Assembly: GCF_001610835.1 (NCBI RefSeq)
Contig: NZ_CP011270.1
Span: 7,396,001-7,460,000, forward strand
Direction: 5' to 3'
From: Planctomyces sp. SH-PL14
GTDB lineage: Bacteria; Planctomycetota; Planctomycetia; Planctomycetales; Planctomycetaceae
DNA: 64,000 nt
The notes beneath the pieces are model-generated. The model made no database searches. It saw only the letters and a list, made by a program, of their open reading frames with translations, and was not told the origin of the DNA. The translations under genes were made by a program, and so were the position numbers. Below are positions 28,637-38,544 of this stretch, piece by piece; within the stretch, counting starts at the first letter, position 1; the number at the start of each line of letters is the position of its first letter.

Positions 28637-30481
28637 ATGAAGTTCACATTCTCACCGGAGTCGCGCCCCCTCTCCGGCTACACGATCAAGCGGGCCATCT
28701 ATCGGGGCGGGTTCGGCGAGGTCTATTACGCCGTCAGCGACGCGGGCCGGGACGTCGCGCTCAAGCTCCTGCAGAACAATGCCGAGGTCGAGCTGAGAGG
28801 GGTGCAGCAGTGCCTCAACCTCAGCCATCCGAACCTCGTGACGATCTTCGACGTCCGGCGGGACGAGGACAACGACCACTGGATCATCATGGAATACGTG
28901 CCGGGCGAGACGCTCGACACGACGATCCGGCGGTTCCCCAGCGGCATGCCGATGGAAGACGTCCGCCGCTGGCTGCACGGCATCGCGGGTGGCGTCGACT
29001 TCCTGCATCAGCGGGGGATCGTCCACCGCGACCTCAAGCCGGGGAACATCTTTGCGGCCCCCAGCGGTGCGAAGGTCGGCGACGTCGGCCTCTCAAAATT
29101 CATCAGCGCCAGCCAGCGGTCGGCCCAGACCCAGAGCGTCGGCACCGTTTACTACATGGCCCCAGAAGTCGCCCAGGGGCGGTACGGCAAGGAAATCGAC
29201 GTCTACGCCCTGGGCGTGATCCTGTTCGAGATGGTGACGGGCCAGGTTCCGTTCGACGGGGAATCGACGGGTGAGATCCTGATGAAGCACCTCTCGCAGC
29301 CGCCGGATCTCCGGAGGCTGCCCGAACGGCTCCGGCCGGTCATCGCCCGGGCGCTCGCCAAGGATCCGCAGCAGCGGTTCGCCTCGGTCACCGCCTTTCA
29401 GCGAGCGTTCGACGACGCCGTGGTGGGCCGGGGCGCGTCTCAGGCTCACGCGACCGGCTCCGCCTCGACCTCGACGGAGGAGCCGCGGCGACACAAGTTC
29501 GGCTGCGGGCCGAAGCGTTGCCGGCCGGAGGGCTGGACGCGGCGGACGCCGCCGCAGCCGTGGGGGGCGGGGAGCTGCGACGGATGGTCGATCGGTCGCG
29601 GGCTCGCGATTGCCGCCTTCGTCGTCGTCCTGGTCTCGCTGTCGCGGGGGAGCTTCGGCCGCGGGCCGATCCTGATCTCGGTCATCGCGGCGCTGTACGG
29701 GATGGGATACGGCGCTTACGCCCTGTGCGGCCTGGTCTCGCGTGAATCGCGTCGTTTTCTCGACCGCTCGTTGTCCGGGGTCCCGCAGGCTGCCCCGCTA
29801 CGGACGGCGATCGGACCGGCCGGGCCGCGGCGGGTCGCTCCGCCGACTGCGCGAGAGCGATGGCTGGCTTGGACGTCGACCGCGTCCATGGCGCCGGTCG
29901 TCGTCGCGGCCCTCGCCGCCCTCCTGGGGTGGCTGCAGCCTTCCTTTTACCGGACCTCGTTCGGCTCGCCCGACCTCGGCGCGCTGGGGTTGTTTGCCGG
30001 AACCGCTGTCGCGGCGGTCTGGCTCCTCGGCGGCGTGGCTGTGTTTCAGGAAGGCCGCGGCTACGAGCCGATGGCCCGCCGTGTCGGATTCGCGCTGGCG
30101 GGAGCGGGGGTTGGTCTCGTGGCCCACGTTCTCGACGACTGGCTGATCGGGACGGGAGCGTTGAGCTCCGTGTCGCGCGGGATGCGGGCGCTCGGTGAGC
30201 GTCCGCTCATCGAGTCGTCCGGGAATCCGGGTGGGCTCGCCTACCTTCTCTACTTCGCTTCGCTGGCCTTGGCCGTGCGGTGGGGCAAGCAGACGTCCGC
30301 AATCCGGGCGTCGCGGTTCCAGGTGGCGCCCCTCGTGTGGTCGACGATGATCGCGTACGGCCTCACGTTCGTGTGGCCGGTGCCGCAGGAGTGGGGTGTG
30401 CTGTGGGGGGCGGTCGTCTCGGCGGGGTTGCAGATTTCATCCCCCTGGACGCGGACCGACGATTTGCGGACGGTGACCTGA
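28637..30481 (+). CDS. Membrane Ser/Thr protein kinase (DVG instead of DFG)
   Basis: A 614-residue protein with an N-terminal Hanks-type kinase (about residues 13-275) and a C-terminal membrane half with about six helices. Catalytic elements are the Gly loop YRGGFGEVYYA, Lys43 in VALK, HRDLKPGN (130-137), Asp149 in GDVG, and APEVAQG. The usual DFG is DVG, keeping the metal-binding Asp. No recognised sensor domain follows. ATG 28637 with GGGGAGGGG upstream was preferred to an ATG 15 codons earlier. It lies between the coiled-coil gene and a membrane gene that starts 11 bp after its stop. Confidence 0.9.
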   Translation: MKFTFSPESRPLSGYTIKRAIYRGGFGEVYYAVSDAGRDVALKLLQNNAEVELRGVQQCLNLSHPNLVTIFDVRRDEDNDHWIIMEYVPGETLDTTIRRFPSGMPMEDVRRWLHGIAGGVDFLHQRGIVHRDLKPGNIFAAPSGAKVGDVGLSKFISASQRSAQTQSVGTVYYMAPEVAQGRYGKEIDVYALGVILFEMVTGQVPFDGESTGEILMKHLSQPPDLRRLPERLRPVIARALAKDPQQRFASVTAFQRAFDDAVVGRGASQAHATGSASTSTEEPRRHKFGCGPKRCRPEGWTRRTPPQPWGAGSCDGWSIGRGLAIAAFVVVLVSLSRGSFGRGPILISVIAALYGMGYGAYALCGLVSRESRRFLDRSLSGVPQAAPLRTAIGPAGPRRVAPPTARERWLAWTSTASMAPVVVAALAALLGWLQPSFYRTSFGSPDLGALGLFAGTAVAAVWLLGGVAVFQEGRGYEPMARRVGFALAGAGVGLVAHVLDDWLIGTGALSSVSRGMRALGERPLIESSGNPGGLAYLLYFASLALAVRWGKQTSAIRASRFQVAPLVWSTMIAYGLTFVWPVPQEWGVLWGAVVSAGLQISSPWTRTDDLRTVT

Positions 30482-30491
30482 GGAGTGAGCC

Positions 30492-31619
30492 GTGGTGACG
30501 ACTGCTGTTCCCGTCTTTCCCGTATTGGGGCTGGTGCTGTTCCTCATTGCCGGGGCGATCATCGCTTACGGCCTGACGCAGCCGCGCTGGCGCCCCGCAG
30601 CGGTGATGACCCTCGTCTTTGGCGGGGTCGCGCTGCTTCTGCTGGGCTTCATCGGCGTGTCGTCGGTCGAAGTCGTTCGGCCCGCCCAGGTCGCCACGAT
30701 TCAGTACGGCGGCCCCGAGTCGATTCCTTACGCGCCGCCGCCGGAGTTCCTGCATCGTCATGACGTGCCGATGCCGGTCGGGCTTCAGCCGGACCTCGGT
30801 GCCCGCGTCATGAGGGCTCCTTCGTGGATGTTTCTGATCGTGGTGTGCGCCGTCGTCTTCGCGCTGGTTCAGGCGGGGGGCCTTCGTCTGATTGGCTTCA
30901 TCGCAGGAGGAGCGGCGGTGCTGTTGGGGCTGGCGGTTGCCGTCTACTGGCTCCGCAGCGCTCATGTTCCTCAGGAGGCGGTGCTGGTGGAGTACACGCA
31001 TCCCGACCGGCAGGCGATCGAACGGGAATGGGTGGCCCGCGCCACTCCGGTCTCGGCGGTCGCCACCGGCGCGGAGGAGGTGGAGCCGGCGACAGCGTCG
31101 TCGGGCGATCCGCACCGGATCGAACGGTTCGAAGCGATGAAGGAGAATGGGACGCTGATTGAGGCGTTGCCGGAGTGGGTGGTGTCGCCGGAGACTTCGG
31201 ATCCGGCGGTGGCGGTTGTCGATTCGGAACCGCAGGCGAACGTTCTGACTGCCGAAGGGGCGGTGCTCTCGCTGGCGCAGTCCCGGTTGGCGGATCGGCT
31301 GCGGACGTTGCATCCGGAGGTCGGGGGTTGGTTCCCGTCGATGAATGAGGTTCGGTCGAGCGGGGCGATTGTCGAGCGGGTGCGGGAGACGCAGCTGGTG
31401 CGGATCGACGTGGCGGATGCGGTGATTCGGGAGCCGCTTTACCGCGAGTACTGGAAGGTTTCGCTGGAGCCCAAGGTCATCAATCGTTTGTTGGCGGCCT
31501 GGCGGCCGGAGGCGACGCAGAATCGGGTGGGGATGCTGGCGGCGGCGGTGGCGGCGGTCTCGGCGCTGTGTGGAGGCGTCGCGTTCGCCCTGCGGCGTTC
31601 GATGCCCTCGCCTGCGTAA
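30492..31619 (+). CDS. Unknown membrane protein encoded after the kinase
   Basis: A 375-residue protein not assigned to a family. Two N-terminal helices (about 7-27 and 36-58) are followed by a ~50-residue soluble loop, two more helices (about 112-130 and 133-152), a ~195-residue soluble region and a final helix (about 350-367) before a short basic tail. The start is GTG with AGGAG 6 bp upstream. It begins 11 bp after the kinase stop, so co-transcription and a shared role are likely. The C-terminal soluble part contains no catalytic motif. Confidence 0.75.
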   Translation: MVTTAVPVFPVLGLVLFLIAGAIIAYGLTQPRWRPAAVMTLVFGGVALLLLGFIGVSSVEVVRPAQVATIQYGGPESIPYAPPPEFLHRHDVPMPVGLQPDLGARVMRAPSWMFLIVVCAVVFALVQAGGLRLIGFIAGGAAVLLGLAVAVYWLRSAHVPQEAVLVEYTHPDRQAIEREWVARATPVSAVATGAEEVEPATASSGDPHRIERFEAMKENGTLIEALPEWVVSPETSDPAVAVVDSEPQANVLTAEGAVLSLAQSRLADRLRTLHPEVGGWFPSMNEVRSSGAIVERVRETQLVRIDVADAVIREPLYREYWKVSLEPKVINRLLAAWRPEATQNRVGMLAAAVAAVSALCGGVAFALRRSMPSPA

Positions 31620-31623
31620 TGAG

Positions 31624-31943
31624 CGTCCTTGCCGGCACGACTTTGATAGCTCAAACCCAACGTGCCACGGCAGCCGGGGTCAAGGGGGAAACCCCTTGCC
31701 GCCGGAGGCACTCCTGTGAGGAACCGTGGGACACAACGGAGGTCCGCTTTGTGGGACCGGCGTTGAGGACTTCATCAAAATACACCGCTGGCGATCCACT
31801 CCCCGCGGGTTGGTGATGGGGCATCCGGCACGTTCTCCGCGCTTGGACACACCCTCCTTCAGGCATCTCTCGACGAGACAAGCCTCCGGCGGGCAAGGGG
31901 GATTCTCCCCCTTGCAACCCCTGACCAGGGTGCCCCTGGACCC
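31624..31943 (-). repeat. Dispersed structured element, copy C
   Basis: Minus orientation. It fills nearly the whole gap between two convergent genes, starting 21 bp after the G3E GTPase stop and ending 5 bp from the stop of the membrane protein gene. In this copy the second hairpin reads AAGGGGGAGAATCCCCCTT where others have GGGGCAACGCCCC: both arms have changed together, so pairing is kept. Confidence 0.9.
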
Positions 31944-31963
31944 GGTGATGGATCGCTGGTTGC

Positions 31964-33082
31964 CTATTCGGCGCTCGCACTCGTGATCCGATGCGTCGGA
32001 ACCGGACGGCCCGGACGAAAACTCTGGATCGACGCAAAGTCAGCCCGCGCCCCCAGCGACTCACACGTCGACAACACCGCCTCCCGAACCAACTCCGTCA
32101 ACCGCTCCGGAGCAATCGCCACCCGCGCATTCACCACGAGCTGCGCTTCCTTCACCATCGCCCGCGACGGCAAAGACAACTCCGCCTCCGTAAAACTGCT
32201 CACCAGGTTCGCCACCCCGTAAAACCCTTCCCAAAGACCAATCGCCTTCAGGTGCGCGGTCTCCGCCTCCTCGGCAGCTAGAGATGTCTTCAGACTCCTC
32301 ACCACCCCCAGCAGCAGGTCGTCAAGCGCATAGTCCTTCTCGGCCGAGACGGTGATGTTGCTGTTCAGCCACCCCAGCTCCGCCTCTCCCTCGGCGTACA
32401 CGTCGTAATCGAGATCCATGACGCGCCGGCCGAACTCCCCTGACTGCTCCAGGAACTCGCAGTAAGCGTCGAACCCCTCGCCCGTCTTCGCCGACATCCG
32501 CACGATCGGCCGCCCGGGAAACTTTTCGGTGAGCAGCGCCGTCAATTCCTGAACCTGCTCCGGCTTCAGCTCATCGATCCGGTTGATGACCACGAAGTCC
32601 GCCTCTTCGATCTGCTTCTCGAAGATATAGGCCGCCTTCGGAGAGAACCCGGACTTCTCCTGCCCCTTGAGAATCCGCAGCCCGTGGCTCGGCTTGATGA
32701 TCACGCCGTAAGGCTTCATATCGAACGGCTGCCGGTACACCTGCGCCAGCGGACGGATCACCGTGGCGACCAGGTCCGTGCAGCTCCCGACCGGCTCCGC
32801 CAGGATCACGTCGGGACGCTCCTCCGCGCTCAGCTTCTCGACCGTCCCGGTCAGCTCATTGAAGTTGCAGCAGAAACACGCCCCCGCCACCTCGCCGACA
32901 TGATACCCCTGCTGCTGCAGCCGGTGTGTATCGACCAGATCATTGGTCTGATCGTTCGTGACGATCGCCACCTTCTTCCCCTGCTCGACAAAGCGCTGCG
33001 CCAGGCGGGCGACAGTTGTGGTCTTTCCGGCCCCGAGAAAGCCTCCAATCAGGATAAAACGCGGTTCAGCCATATTTCCCAT
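31964..33082 (-). CDS. G3E-family GTPase, CobW/metallochaperone type
   Basis: A 372-residue GTPase of the CobW/HypB/UreG group that delivers or handles metal ions. Walker A is GGFLGAGKTT (13-22); the CxCC metal motif is CFCC (69-72); NRIDE supplies guanine specificity. The ~120-residue C-terminal region differs from the usual CobW_C domain. Two starts are possible, ATG 33082 and ATG 33073; neither has a strong Shine-Dalgarno site. It is divergent from an ArsR-type regulator 155 bp away, which suggests metal-responsive control. Zn, Co or Ni cannot be told apart from sequence. Confidence 0.9.
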   Translation of the reverse strand: MGNMAEPRFILIGGFLGAGKTTTVARLAQRFVEQGKKVAIVTNDQTNDLVDTHRLQQQGYHVGEVAGACFCCNFNELTGTVEKLSAEERPDVILAEPVGSCTDLVATVIRPLAQVYRQPFDMKPYGVIIKPSHGLRILKGQEKSGFSPKAAYIFEKQIEEADFVVINRIDELKPEQVQELTALLTEKFPGRPIVRMSAKTGEGFDAYCEFLEQSGEFGRRVMDLDYDVYAEGEAELGWLNSNITVSAEKDYALDDLLLGVVRSLKTSLAAEEAETAHLKAIGLWEGFYGVANLVSSFTEAELSLPSRAMVKEAQLVVNARVAIAPERLTELVREAVLSTCESLGARADFASIQSFRPGRPVPTHRITSASAE

Positions 33083-33237
33083 TCATGAGATCAGAGCGCA
33101 TCCCGTGAGGGGTGCACACCGGAACAACCTCCCAAAACTCTAAGCGGGGTTTGACCAATCAACAAGGACTGAGGGAAAATGCACTCGACAATCGTGAATC
33201 CGGAATTAGCATCGCTCATCACGAGGAGGGCGTCTCG
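33083..33237. promoter_or_regulatory. Divergent promoter region of G3E GTPase and ArsR regulator
   Basis: The 155 bp between the two divergent starts must hold both promoters. A candidate -35 TTGACC at 33150 is followed about 18 bp later by GAAAAT. Several imperfect palindromes are present, but none is clear enough to name as an operator. The region is AT-richer than its surroundings. Confidence 0.45.
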
Positions 33238-33546
33238 ATGGCCGAAAGCCTGTCCGCTGACGAATGTGCTACACAACTCCGGGTCCTCTCGGAGCCGGAG
33301 AGGCTGCGGATTCTCGAACTGCTGATGATGGGGCCGCACGCGGTCTCCGCCATCGCGGACGTTCTGGATGTCAGCGTCGCCCTGGCCTCGCACCATCTCT
33401 CCGTGCTCAAGCGGGAGGGATACGTCCAGGCCCAGAAGAGCGGCCGGCAGGTGATCTACGAAATCGTGAGCGATCGGCTTGTTCAAGGGGCCCGTCGCCG
33501 CCCGGAAGTCCGCCTTGGCTGCTGCGTGCTCCAGTTCCCGAACTGA
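33238..33546 (+). CDS. ArsR-family winged-helix transcriptional regulator
   Basis: A 102-residue DNA-binding protein. LSEPERLRILELLM and AIADVLDVSVALASHHLSVL form the winged-helix core with its recognition helix, followed by a beta hairpin (YVQAQKSGRQVIYEI). The classic CxC sensor of ArsR is missing; a C-terminal Cys-Cys pair (LGCCVL) and one Cys near the N-terminus could bind metal. ATG 33238 has GAGGAGGG 7 bp upstream; longer in-frame versions run through the promoter. It is divergent from the G3E GTPase and probably controls it. Confidence 0.9.
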   Translation: MAESLSADECATQLRVLSEPERLRILELLMMGPHAVSAIADVLDVSVALASHHLSVLKREGYVQAQKSGRQVIYEIVSDRLVQGARRRPEVRLGCCVLQFPN

Positions 33547-33560
33547 CCGATTGGACCACC

Positions 33561-33590
33561 GGCGAGCGGGGGACGTCAGTCCCCTGATGA
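33561..33590 (+). repeat. GGGGAC hairpin element, copy 2 (after arsR-like gene)
   Basis: GGCGAGCGGGGGACGTCAGT then CCCCTGATGA, 15 bp after the stop codon, in gene orientation. It matches the minus-strand copy after gcvT over about 28 bp. Confidence 0.8.
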
Positions 33591-33758
33591 ACGCCGCCCC
33601 GCCAGTTCAAACACCGCTGGTGGTTTGGACGGCTTTCCGATTCGCCGCTCCGCAACGGTGCTGAAGCGCAGGGCCACGCTGCAGAGACGCACACGATTCC
33701 GGGCGATATCATCGATCCCGTCCGGACAGACAACGTCCCGATTGACGAGGAGCGTGCG

Positions 33759-34916
33759 ATGCGGCGGCCGATTCGGATGTGTCTCGCGTTGAGCCTGGGG
33801 GGCGCTCTCGTCGGCTGTGGCCAGTCCTCTCCCCCGGCCGCTCCGCCCGTCGTGGCCCCTGCCCCTCCTCCGGTGGCCGCGCCCGCCCCCGCGGCCCCGG
33901 CTGCCGCTCCGATGGCCGCGGCGGCGCCGGCATCGGCCGGTTCCAAGAGCGGCCGCTCGAAGATCGACCCCTCCGTTTCCGAAGACCGCATCTATCTCGT
34001 CGACGCCGAACAGGCGAACTTCGACATCGGTGATCCGACCGTGGGCTCGGACGCGGAAGTGGCGGTGATCACCGCCGATCCGGTTTCGCAGGTCGTTGTG
34101 AGTGGCGGGACAGTTGCCGGACGGATCACGGCGAAGCTCCCCGACGGGTTCCGGGCCCTGCCCGAGCACGGGGCGACGCCGGACGGCTGGCCCTGGCGGA
34201 TTACCTGCGAGGCGGACGGCGCGGAGATGGTTTACATCCCCGGCTCCGTTTTCGTGCAGGGAACCAACGAGGGGACGCCGGAAGCGGCGCCTGCCCACGG
34301 GGCGTTTGTCGACTCGTTTTACATCGATCTCCAGGAAGTGACGCTCGAGCGTTATTTCAAGTGCCGCAATTCCCTCAAGGACGCCGGCAAACAGACGGTG
34401 GGAGAGCCTCTCAACGCCGGTGAACTGCAGAACCATCCGGCGGTGGGAGTGCTGTGGCGGGATGCCACCGCGTACGCCAAGTGGGCGAAGAAGGAGCTCC
34501 CGACCGAGGCGGAATGGGAGCTGGCGGCCCGGGGGCCGAACTCTTATCGGTATCCGTGGGGGAACGACCGTCCGATCTGGGAGAAGGCGCGGAGGCTTGG
34601 ACAGATTGATCCGGTCGGCTCGTACCGTGCGGATGTCAGCCCGTTGGGCGTCTTCGACATGGCGGGGAACGCCCGGGAGTGGTGTGCGGACATCTTTTCG
34701 GCCGATTACTACGCATCTGCCAAGGAGCGGGATGGGAGCGCCATTCGCAATCCTCAGGGGCCGCGGACGAATCCCAACCTGCTGACGCGGGTGGCGAAGG
34801 GGGGGAAGTCGGATTGGGAGCTTTGGCACCGGGCGGGCGAATCGATGCAGCACCGGAATGAGGGAATTGGTTTCCGTTGTGTGGTGAAGTTGCCGGCTCC
34901 CGCGGCGGCGAAGTGA
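33759..34916 (+). CDS. SUMF1/FGE-sulfatase-domain lipoprotein
   Basis: A 385-residue exported protein. The signal peptide ends in GALVGC (lipobox); an Ala/Pro-rich linker (about 25-65) and a ~90-residue unassigned segment lead to the formylglycine-generating-enzyme-like domain (about 160-380). Marks of that domain are MVYIPGSVFVQGTNEG, LPTEAEWELAARG, YPWGN, GVFDMAGNAREWCAD and GIGFRCV. The paired Cys of true FGE near the C-terminus is not evident, so it may be a binding or structural version. GAGGAG precedes the ATG. Repeat copy D starts 27 bp after the stop. Confidence 0.9.
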   Translation: MRRPIRMCLALSLGGALVGCGQSSPPAAPPVVAPAPPPVAAPAPAAPAAAPMAAAAPASAGSKSGRSKIDPSVSEDRIYLVDAEQANFDIGDPTVGSDAEVAVITADPVSQVVVSGGTVAGRITAKLPDGFRALPEHGATPDGWPWRITCEADGAEMVYIPGSVFVQGTNEGTPEAAPAHGAFVDSFYIDLQEVTLERYFKCRNSLKDAGKQTVGEPLNAGELQNHPAVGVLWRDATAYAKWAKKELPTEAEWELAARGPNSYRYPWGNDRPIWEKARRLGQIDPVGSYRADVSPLGVFDMAGNAREWCADIFSADYYASAKERDGSAIRNPQGPRTNPNLLTRVAKGGKSDWELWHRAGESMQHRNEGIGFRCVVKLPAPAAAK

Positions 34917-34942
34917 TTCTGTCGGCGACATCGCCGTTCACC

Positions 34943-35278
34943 GGGTCCAGGGGCACCCTGGTGGGGGATGCAAGGGGGCAACGCCCCTTTGCCCGCCGGA
35001 GGCCTTCTCGTCGAGAGAAGTCTGAAGGAGTGAGTGTCCAAGCGCGGACAACGTGTCGTATGCCCCCTCAACAATCCGCGGGGATTGCGCAGCGAGCGGT
35101 GTAGTTGGAGGGAGTCCTCTACGCCAGTCCCATAAAGGGGACATCCTTTGTGTCCCGCGGTTCCTCTTCGAAGCGCCTCTGGCGGCAAGGGGGACTGTGT
35201 TGTTTCTTCGGCCCCTTGACCCCAGCTGCCGTCGCATATTGGGTTTGAGCAAGCAACGCTGTGCCGGCCGGGACGCGG
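34943..35278 (+). repeat. Dispersed structured element, copy D
   Basis: Forward copy 27 bp after the SUMF1 lipoprotein stop. It contains all standard hairpins; the last one has the extended T-rich loop shared with copy A. It ends GTTTGAGC, a spacer, and GGACGCGGT, an imperfect inverted match to ACCGGGTCC at its start. Confidence 0.9.
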
Positions 35279-35382
35279 TTCGAGCTGGCGGATAGGCGCG
35301 GTGTTCTCACCTCCGCCAACCCGCTAAACTCCGCCCCTTCCCCCCGCCCCCGCCCAATGGCATCCGAAACGGAGTTTGGTGC

Positions 35383-37311
<1,929 letters not shown>

Positions 37312-37485
37312 GGTGGGCTGGAGACTGAGGCGGTCGGCGGCCGGGCACAAAGGCGAACGGAGCGGTCGTCTCGAGTCTCTGACCTCCGTTTGGAGCGGGT
37401 TTTGCTATAAGCCGGTCGCTGACTGCGGGCGGCTGCAGGGCCGACGGTCGTTGAAATCAACACTCCCCGGGAACGGTGTTCGATC

Positions 37486-38274
37486 ATGTTCGCTCCTCGA
37501 CTCGCCGTTGCGACTGCTCCGTTCGAGCTTCCTCTCCGGCAGGCGATCAGCCTCGCGGGGGAGCTCGGAGTTTCGGGCGTCCAGTTCGAAGTCCGGACGG
37601 AGATCAAGCCCGACGAGATGGGGGAGACGGCCCGCAAGCAGTTCCTCCACTATCTCTCCGAACGCAGCCTTTCGCTCGGAACGCTCGTCGTTCCGCTGAA
37701 CCGGCCGCTTTATGAACGGGAGAAGCTCGACCTGCGGATGGAGAAAGTCCGCGGAGGGCTCGTGCTGGCGTCACAGCTCCGCGTACGGACGCTCATCTTT
37801 CGAGCTGGACGAATCCCGGACAACGACACGCCGGACCGCGCTCGACTCGAGGAACTGCTGGCGGACCTGGCGATGTTTGGCAATCACCTGGGCGTGGTCC
37901 CGACGATCACGCCGTCTGACGACAGTGCCGAGACGCTGCTGGAGCTGACGGGAAAGATTTCGTCCGGACCGGTCGGCATCGACTTCGATCCGGCTGGCTT
38001 CGCGATCAATCGCCGGAAGCCCGAAGAGGCGCTGCACCGGTTGCATGGCGTCGTTCAGCACCTGCAGATCCGCGATGGCCGGAGCGACGTCGACGGCTCG
38101 GGCCAGGAGACCGTGGTCGGCCAGGGGCAGGTCCGCTGGGAAGAGATTCTCGCGCTCGCGGCGGAGATGAATTACCAGGGCTGGATGACAGTCCGCCGCA
38201 CGGGGGGCGAAGACCGTCTCGCGGACTGCGTCCGCGCCGTCCAGCTGATGAAGAGCCTCGCCCGTCTTCCGTAG
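37486..38274 (+). CDS. Sugar phosphate isomerase/epimerase-like TIM-barrel protein
   Basis: A 262-residue protein of the xylose isomerase-like TIM-barrel superfamily (AP endonuclease 2 clan). Evidence is the N-terminal PLRQAISLAGELGVSGVQFE strand-helix unit, a conserved Glu/Asp pattern including GIDFDPAGF, the HLQIRDGR strand where metal ligands usually sit, and the terminal GQGQVRWEEILALAAEMNYQGWMTV. Some usual metal-binding residues are replaced, so catalysis is uncertain. It lies 174 bp after the topoisomerase gene, and a GGGGAC hairpin follows it. Confidence 0.85.
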   Translation: MFAPRLAVATAPFELPLRQAISLAGELGVSGVQFEVRTEIKPDEMGETARKQFLHYLSERSLSLGTLVVPLNRPLYEREKLDLRMEKVRGGLVLASQLRVRTLIFRAGRIPDNDTPDRARLEELLADLAMFGNHLGVVPTITPSDDSAETLLELTGKISSGPVGIDFDPAGFAINRRKPEEALHRLHGVVQHLQIRDGRSDVDGSGQETVVGQGQVRWEEILALAAEMNYQGWMTVRRTGGEDRLADCVRAVQLMKSLARLP

Positions 38275-38298
38275 CAGGGCCGCCATCTGTGAAGGTGG

Positions 38299-38328
38299 CC
38301 AGCGGGGGACGTCAGTCCCCTCATGATG
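38299..38328 (+). repeat. GGGGAC hairpin element, copy 3
   Basis: CCAGCGGGGGACGTCAGTCC then CCTCATGATG, about 25 bp after the TIM-barrel stop, in gene orientation. Confidence 0.8.
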
Positions 38329-38330
38329 TC

Positions 38331-38372
38331 GTCAGTGATCTCGTCCAAAGACACTGATCACTGAAAACTGAC
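38331..38372. repeat. Short palindrome CAGTGATC...GATCACTG
   Basis: CAGTGATC, a ~13-bp loop, then TGATCACTG, followed by AAAACTGACGACT. It lies between the converging TIM-barrel and cysteine-rich genes and resembles the other short-word palindromes in the window. Confidence 0.6.
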
Positions 38373-38380
38373 GACTCCCA

Positions 38381-38415
38381 AAACAAAACAACCCTCGGGC
38401 CATCCCGAGGGTTGT
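38381..38415 (-). terminator. Intrinsic terminator after the cysteine-rich protein gene
   Basis: On the minus strand ACAACCCTCGGGATGGCCCG closes a strong stem with CGAGGGTTGT, followed by TTTGTTTT. It is placed 130 bp after the stop at 38545, correctly oriented for that gene. Confidence 0.8.
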
Positions 38416-38544
38416 CTGGTTCACGAGTCTCCACCTGTGGCTGCCGAATCGCGGCAGCGTGTCTTAAGTGGAGCCTTCGAACATCATCCGGTGTGTGCCG
38501 GATTCGCCCGTCCGGCCCCACAGTTTCGTTTCATTCCGCTCGGA

